Part shown: positions 14,848 to 18,836 of the stretch, piece by piece | How the letters are laid out: each line of letters starts with the position of its first letter | How positions within the stretch are numbered: position 1 is the stretch's first letter | Origin: Phycisphaerales bacterium | GTDB taxonomy: Bacteria > Planctomycetota > Phycisphaerae > SM23-33 | Length of the DNA: 18,836 nt | Direction: 5' to 3' | Assembly: GCA_003153915.1 (NCBI GenBank) | Contig: PMBX01000153.1 | Coordinates: forward strand, 5,225-24,060 | The notes under the pieces: generated by a model | Seen by the model: only the letters and a program-made list of their open reading frames with translations | Databases searched by the model: none | Told to the model about the DNA's origin: nothing | Made by a program: the position numbers and the translations under genes

Positions 14848-15804
14848 ATGGCCAAACGGGATTACTACGAGGTTTTGGGCATCAAGCGAGACGCCAACGA
14901 GGCACAGATACGCTCGGCATATCGCAAGTTGGCGCGGAAATTTCACCCCGATGTCAACAAGGCCCCCGGCGCGGCGGACAAGTTCAAGGAAGCCACCGAG
15001 GCATACGAAGTGCTATCCGACGCGCAGAAGCGGGGAATGTACGATCAATTCGGCCACGCCGGACCGAACAACGGGCCTTCCCCTGGCGGCGAGGCTACAT
15101 ACAACTGGCACGGCAGGCCCGGCGGGGGGGCGGCGGTGGGCTTCGAGGAAATCCTGGGCGGATTCGGCGGCGGCTTGTCCGGATTGAGCCTGGAGGAAAT
15201 CCTTCAGTCCCTCGGTGGCGGGAGGCGCGGGGCCAGGGCACAGGCCCGCTCAATGGGGGCGGACCTGGAATCCCACCTGACTCTGGACTTCCTGGACGCG
15301 GTGCGGGGCACGACCACCTCGTTGCGGCTCCAACGCCCGGAAGCATCGGGCGGGTCGGAGTCGATCACCGTCCGCATTCCCCCGGGTGTGAGCGAGGGCG
15401 GGCGAGTGCGGATACGCGGAAAAGGCGCCGACGGCGCCGCTGCCAGGGGCGACCTTTACATTGTCCTCCATATCCGCGAGCATCCCTATTTCCGCCGCGA
15501 GGGCGACGACATCTATGTGGACGTTCCCATCGGCCTGGCCGAGGCCGCCCTTGGCGCCAAGGTGGACGTGCCCACCGTCGACGGGATGACCACCGTGACG
15601 ATACCGCCCGGCTCGCCCAGCGGGCGACACCTCCGCCTGCGGGGCAAGGGGGTCGCCTCACCCGACGGCAGCCGGCGGGGCGACCAATACGCGGTGATTC
15701 GCATCGTCCCGCCGCCTAAATTGTCCTCGCGCGGGGCGGAATTGCTCAGGGATTTCAACGCCGCCGAGCGCTTCGACCCGCGGGCTAATGCACCGTGGAA
15801 ATAG
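14848..15804 (+). CDS. DnaJ/CbpA-type co-chaperone without zinc finger
   Basis: The 318-residue protein begins with a full J domain (1-70) including the HPD motif at 33-35, through which DnaJ proteins stimulate the Hsp70 ATPase. A Gly/Phe-rich segment follows (about 70-135, very Gly-rich), then two C-terminal substrate-binding beta domains (about 140-300). VRIPPGVSEGGRVRIRGKG and VTIPPGSPSGRHLRLRGKG are the paired family signatures. The four CxxCxGxG zinc motifs of true DnaJ are absent, so it is a class II, CbpA-like protein. It is not obviously linked to the pilus train, being separated by a terminator and a 327-base gap. Its stop lies inside the next gene. Confidence 0.93.
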   Translation: MAKRDYYEVLGIKRDANEAQIRSAYRKLARKFHPDVNKAPGAADKFKEATEAYEVLSDAQKRGMYDQFGHAGPNNGPSPGGEATYNWHGRPGGGAAVGFEEILGGFGGGLSGLSLEEILQSLGGGRRGARAQARSMGADLESHLTLDFLDAVRGTTTSLRLQRPEASGGSESITVRIPPGVSEGGRVRIRGKGADGAAARGDLYIVLHIREHPYFRREGDDIYVDVPIGLAEAALGAKVDVPTVDGMTTVTIPPGSPSGRHLRLRGKGVASPDGSRRGDQYAVIRIVPPPKLSSRGAELLRDFNAAERFDPRANAPWK

Positions 15805-16193
15805 AACGCCGCAACATTCTGCGATCCGTGGATTTCGCCATAGTGGCCGTGACGTTGGCGGCTATGGGGGCGGGCCTGGCGGCGCTGCTGTATATCACCT
15901 CATCGCAGGCGGCCATCGAGACCGATCCCAATACGCGGCGATACCTGCTGCGCCTGGCCTGGCTGTCGCTTGCGATGCTGCTGCTGATGGTGTTGATCTT
16001 CACGTGGGTGCTGCTGCGGTACCTCGCTAGTCGCCGAAACCGCTCCAATCGCCCGCCGTCCACGCCCTATGTCGATGCCTGGGCCTTGGCCGGACAACGA
16101 TACAAACTAAAAGACCACCCCCAAGACCTTGGCGAGGAATCAGAATGGGAACCCGACAAGCCGCCGCCCAAAGAAGAGAGCGGCTCAGAATGA
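15795..16193 (+). CDS. Small two-TM membrane protein of unknown function
   Basis: I recognise no family. The 132-residue product starts at GTG 15795, overlapping the DnaJ stop by 10 bases. It has two hydrophobic helices (about 13-36 and 50-76) joined by a short polar loop, then a basic stretch (RRNRSNR) and an acidic, Pro-rich cytoplasmic tail of about 50 residues ending KEESGSE. Both hydrophobic segments and the positive-inside pattern argue for a real gene. Overlap with dnaJ suggests co-translation. GTG is the only plausible start near the overlap, with no clear ribosome-binding site. Confidence 0.65.
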   Translation: MEIERRNILRSVDFAIVAVTLAAMGAGLAALLYITSSQAAIETDPNTRRYLLRLAWLSLAMLLLMVLIFTWVLLRYLASRRNRSNRPPSTPYVDAWALAGQRYKLKDHPQDLGEESEWEPDKPPPKEESGSE

Positions 16194-16233
16194 CGTCTGT
16201 CACCTCAACGCCAACGATATCAAACTCAGCGCT

Positions 16234-16252
16234 GGGGGGATTCTGTCCCTCC
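16234..16252. other. Weak hairpin in the convergent intergenic gap
   Basis: GGGGGGA (16234-16240) can pair with TCCCTCC (16246-16252) across a 5-base loop, with one G-U pair. It sits between the end of the small membrane protein and the end of the debranching enzyme, where a terminator is expected. No T-tract follows on either strand. The remaining bases up to 16409 show no gene. Confidence 0.25.
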
Positions 16253-16409
16253 GCAGGCAAGATGAACAGAAACGAAATACTTCTCGACCTTCACGTCGTC
16301 GTCGGAAACTTTATGGAAAGTTGTTGGTCGTAACTTGCCAGGCGAATTTGATACGCATCGTACCGAGTGCTCCGAGTGGAGTTTATAGCACAAGTCGCGC
16401 AAGAAAGAG

Positions 16410-18431
16410 TCAGGCCTTGCGTTCCGCCGCGGCGCGGGCGATGAGGCGTTTGGCCCGCAGAACCTCGGCGACAGACCATGCCTGGGCGACGCAGCCGCGC
16501 GGCTCGTGCGGCGGGTCGCCGTCGAAGATTTCATTGATAAAGCCCAGCGCCGCCTCGCCCAGATGCGCGTCGAATGCCTCCAGCCAGCGCGTGGCCTGCG
16601 CCAGCGCCGGGAAGCTCCCGTCGTTGACCTTCAGATACGCCTCGATGAACGGGCCGATCAGCCAGGCCCAGACGGTTCCCTGGTGATAGGCCCTGTCGCG
16701 GGATTCCCACGAACCGCCGTAGCGGCGGCGATATCGGCCGTCGAAGGGGCTGAGCGTCCGCAGGCCCATGGGGGTCAGCAGGTGGTCGCTAACGGTCGCC
16801 ACGACGGCGGCCTGTTGAGTGGCCGACAGGGCGCTGTAGGGCAGCGAGACGGCCAATATCTGGTTGGGGCGGATGGAAGCGTCCGCCCGGCCGTCGGTGA
16901 TGCAGTCGTAGAGGCACCTCGCCGAATCGTTCCAGAACGCGCGCACCATCGCCGGACCGATCAACTCGGCCAGGTGGGCATAGTGGAGGGCCATGCGGTC
17001 GTTGTTCCCCGCGCATCGCCGCGCCATGATCTGATGGGCGCTGTGCCACAGCGCGTTGACCTCGACGGCCTTTCCTTGTCGCGGCGTGACGACTTCGTCT
17101 CCCAGCGCCGCGTCCATCCATGTCAGTTGCGTCTTGCGCGAACCGCCGGTCAGCAGGCTGTCGGCGTCGGCGCGGATATCGAACCGCGTTCCGACGTGGT
17201 AGGCCGTCAGGATGGCGTTGGCGGCGGGCATAAGGACGCCCTGCCAGAATTTCATGTCGCCGGTGGCCTGGACATACCGCTCGGCGGCGATGATGAACCA
17301 TAGCGATGCGTCGATGCTGTTGTAATGCGCCGAGGAGGAGTAATCGTCGAAGCGGTTGGGGATCATGCCCTCCGACATCGCCGAGGCAAAGGTGCGGAAG
17401 ACCTGCCGGGCCGACTCGAAACGAGCGGTTTCCAGCAACAATCCCGGCAGGGCGATGAAAGCGTCGCGCCCCCAGTCGGCGAACCAGTGGTATCCGGCCA
17501 GTATGGTTGTCGAGGGCGGGGCGTTGGGGAAACTCCGCTGGACGATGAAGGCGTCAGAGGCCATGGCCAGCCGGCGGGTGGCCAGGTCGGTGGTTGGGCC
17601 TACCGAATCGGCCAGTTCGGCGGCTCGCTCCCTCCGCCGCGCGACTGCGGTATCGAAATCCACCGCGGTCGGTTGGTTCAGGCAGGCAGTGAGTTGGCGG
17701 GACTGCCCATCGGCCAGTTCACAGAGGAAACTGCCAGGGCAGTAAAGGTCCTCGAATCCATCCTGGCCGCGGGAGAGGTCCTGGCGATACAAAAAGCGAT
17801 ACCACCACAGCGGGGCGGGCTGGAATAAACCGTCGGCGACCACGATATGCAGGTCGCATTGTCCATGGAGGCGGTCCTGAAGGATCAGCCCACCGTGTCG
17901 CTGCTGAAAGATCATTTGGTGAGGCTCGTTGGCCTTGCGCAGGCCGTGGTAGTCTCGCATGGCGGCCAAGGGCGTCAGGCGCAGCTTGGCTGAGGCTCCA
18001 CGCAGCGTATAACGAATCACCAGGGCGTTGGCGGTATCCGCCAGCATGATTTCCTTGGTCAGTTCCGCCGGACCGAGCCGGTAAACGAAACGCGGCGCCG
18101 CGTCGTTGACGAACTCCACAAGGTGCTCCCAACCGCGCGGGGCGAAGGCGTCGGGGAATTCATTGGCCGACAGCTCGTAGACGCCCCCGTCCAGTTCGAC
18201 CTGCTCCATGACCGTCGAGAGGGTCATCACCCGTCCCACCGGTGGGTTGGCGGTGGCGATCAGAAGCCCGTGGTACCGCCGCGTGTTGCACCCGATGACG
18301 GTGGAGGATGCGTACGCGCCGATGCGGTTGGCCAGCAACCATTCCTTGTTCAACAGGCCGTCAAGGTCCTGGCCTTGGCATCGCACCACAAGGGGCGGGG
18401 GGGGGCAGCCGTCTCCCGGTTGGTGAGGCAT
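16410..18431 (-). CDS. Glycogen debranching enzyme, GH133/GDE_C type (amylo-alpha-1,6-glucosidase)
   Basis: The 673-residue enzyme should hydrolyse alpha-1,6 branch points in glycogen or related alpha-glucans. The N-terminal bis-domain runs about 26-260 and opens with EWLLANRIGAYASSTVIG and TRRYHGLLIA. The (alpha/alpha)6 catalytic domain covers about 285-665, with GYHWFADWGRD (313-323), the YNSIDASLWF, TWMDA and KAVEVNALWH motifs, then YHQGTVWAWLIGP and a C-terminal QAWSVAE. The acidic residues in WGRD and near the C-terminal motif fit the catalytic pair of the family. GAGGAG lies 10 bases before the ATG (minus strand, complement of 18442-18447). A C9 tract falls in codons 9-12. The length matches archaeal-type debranching enzymes. 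A GH57-like gene lies 96 bases upstream on the same strand. Confidence 0.93.
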   Translation of the reverse strand: MPHQPGDGCPPPPLVVRCQGQDLDGLLNKEWLLANRIGAYASSTVIGCNTRRYHGLLIATANPPVGRVMTLSTVMEQVELDGGVYELSANEFPDAFAPRGWEHLVEFVNDAAPRFVYRLGPAELTKEIMLADTANALVIRYTLRGASAKLRLTPLAAMRDYHGLRKANEPHQMIFQQRHGGLILQDRLHGQCDLHIVVADGLFQPAPLWWYRFLYRQDLSRGQDGFEDLYCPGSFLCELADGQSRQLTACLNQPTAVDFDTAVARRRERAAELADSVGPTTDLATRRLAMASDAFIVQRSFPNAPPSTTILAGYHWFADWGRDAFIALPGLLLETARFESARQVFRTFASAMSEGMIPNRFDDYSSSAHYNSIDASLWFIIAAERYVQATGDMKFWQGVLMPAANAILTAYHVGTRFDIRADADSLLTGGSRKTQLTWMDAALGDEVVTPRQGKAVEVNALWHSAHQIMARRCAGNNDRMALHYAHLAELIGPAMVRAFWNDSARCLYDCITDGRADASIRPNQILAVSLPYSALSATQQAAVVATVSDHLLTPMGLRTLSPFDGRYRRRYGGSWESRDRAYHQGTVWAWLIGPFIEAYLKVNDGSFPALAQATRWLEAFDAHLGEAALGFINEIFDGDPPHEPRGCVAQAWSVAEVLRAKRLIARAAAERKA
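18397..18405 (-). repeat. C9 homopolymer in codons 9-12 of the debranching enzyme gene
   Basis: Nine consecutive G on the + strand (C on the coding strand) lie about 25 bases after the start codon and encode part of a Cys-Pro4 stretch. A one-base slip here would shift the frame of nearly the whole enzyme. The next in-frame Met is residue 69, inside the N-terminal domain. Confidence 0.85.
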
Positions 18432-18464
18432 GAGGCTTAATCTCCTCTGGAGCCCGGACGCGAC

Positions 18465-18470
18465 ATTGTA
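18465..18470 (-). promoter_or_regulatory. Candidate -10 element upstream of the debranching enzyme
   Basis: On the minus strand TACAAT lies 33 bases before the ATG and before the GAGGAG ribosome-binding site. A convincing -35 box is not seen. The gene may instead be read through from the upstream GH57-like gene. Confidence 0.25.
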
Positions 18471-18527
18471 TGCACCGCGATGAAGTCTAATGAAGGAGCA
18501 AGGCTTGCGGACAAGGCGAAACAGCCG

Positions 18528-18836
18528 CTACGAGCGGACCTGGGCGGCTGTGCGGCTGCGGATGTTGTCCAGGATATTCATGTAGTTGATATACGCGTCG
18601 TAGGGCGATTCATAGGGATTGAAGTATTTATGCACGTCCCCGTCGGCGAACCACTTGGTGCACATGTAATAGAAGTGGTCGGAGGTTTGAAGCTTCCGCC
18701 AGTCGTCGATGAGGGTTTCGTCCTCGCTGCCCAGTACGGCGTCGGCCAAGGCGTAGACGTCGTGAAGTGCGTTGGCCTGCATGCTGTTGCCCAGCCAGGC
18801 GGAGATGTCCCGTTCGGTGTCGGCCCAGGAGATCAT
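18528..18836 (-). CDS. C-terminal part of a GH57 alpha-amylase-type glycoside hydrolase (partial)
   Basis: The last 102 residues are present and end at a TAG (complement of 18528-18530); the 5' part lies beyond the right edge. The Met codon at the very edge is probably internal. The segment SWADTERDISAWLGNSMQ and the later SDHFYYMCTKWFADGDVHK followed by FNPYESPYDAYINYMNIL match, as I recall it, the C-terminal region of bacterial GH57 alpha-amylase-like proteins. The catalytic GH57 residues would be upstream and cannot be checked. Such enzymes act on alpha-glucans in the cytoplasm, in keeping with the debranching enzyme encoded 96 bases downstream on the same strand, and the two may form an operon. 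Confidence 0.75.
   Translation of the reverse strand: MISWADTERDISAWLGNSMQANALHDVYALADAVLGSEDETLIDDWRKLQTSDHFYYMCTKWFADGDVHKYFNPYESPYDAYINYMNILDNIRSRTAAQVRS

Noticed and set aside
16307..16322. AACTTT-ATGG-AAAGTT inverted repeat between the convergent genes
   Set aside because: A/T-rich 6-bp stem with no T-tract on either side; too weak to call a terminator.
16506..17303. A 265-codon plus-strand open frame opposite the debranching enzyme
   Set aside because: Low-complexity Arg/Gly/Val-rich product and full overlap with a well-supported enzyme.
18498..18508. Short palindrome GCAAGGCTTGC upstream of the debranching enzyme as an operator
   Set aside because: Eleven bases, only one copy, and no repressor gene nearby.
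1..18836. CRISPR arrays, tRNA or rRNA genes, insertion sequences, phage or defence genes
   Set aside because: No regular repeat-spacer pattern, tRNA-like cloverleaf, transposase or integrase was recognised on either strand; the reading was by eye.

Overview
The window looks like part of a high-GC bacterial chromosome, most probably from the Planctomycetota (Phycisphaerae-like) or a neighbouring lineage. This placement is an inference from three things seen together: a compact pilMNO-secretin-pilB-pilT-pilC locus with very divergent small subunits, a GH133/GH57 glycogen-type pair, and the base composition. No rRNA or other phylogenetic marker is present to confirm it.

Region 1 (1-14520, all + strand) is one long, tightly packed gene train for a type IV pilus-like machine. 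It starts with the tail of an unidentified gene (1-78). The inner-membrane alignment platform follows: pilM (108), pilN (1246, overlapping pilM), pilO (1894) and a PilP/GspC-like linker protein (2463). Next come a PilQ-type secretin with a long C-terminal extension (3130) and a TPR lipoprotein that could act as pilotin or assembly factor (5322). The second half of the train carries the three motor parts: extension ATPase PilB (10477), retraction ATPase PilT (12224) and platform protein PilC (13300). A good candidate intrinsic terminator lies at 14564-14612, soon after pilC. No major pilin or prepilin peptidase is in the window.

Region 2, inside that train, is a four-gene signalling cassette (6610-10450) between the envelope parts and the motor parts. 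It consists of a membrane histidine kinase with a PAS domain, a single-domain response regulator, an HD-GYP protein with a cysteine-rich PocR-like N-terminus plus a GAF domain, and a STAS anti-sigma-antagonist-like protein. The last three overlap by a few bases. PilB also begins with an MshEN-type domain, a family that includes c-di-GMP receptors, although its motif residues are partly lost. The arrangement suggests that pilus assembly or retraction is tuned by phosphorelay, c-di-GMP turnover and partner switching from within the same transcript. This cassette is the most interesting part of the window. Stable hairpins precede the ribosome-binding sites of the TPR lipoprotein (5279-5309) and the kinase (6555-6580), and may set expression levels within the operon.

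Region 3 (14521-16409) begins with a non-coding stretch holding a G10 tract, the terminator and a degenerate 27-nt inverted repeat. A zinc-finger-less DnaJ/CbpA-type co-chaperone follows, with a candidate leaderless promoter, overlapped by a small two-TM membrane protein of unknown function. A short convergent intergenic gap ends the region.

Region 4 (16410-18836, - strand) is carbohydrate metabolism: a GH133-type glycogen debranching enzyme, and upstream of it the C-terminal end of what looks like a GH57 alpha-amylase-type glycoside hydrolase running off the right edge. Together they suggest processing of glycogen or other alpha-glucans.
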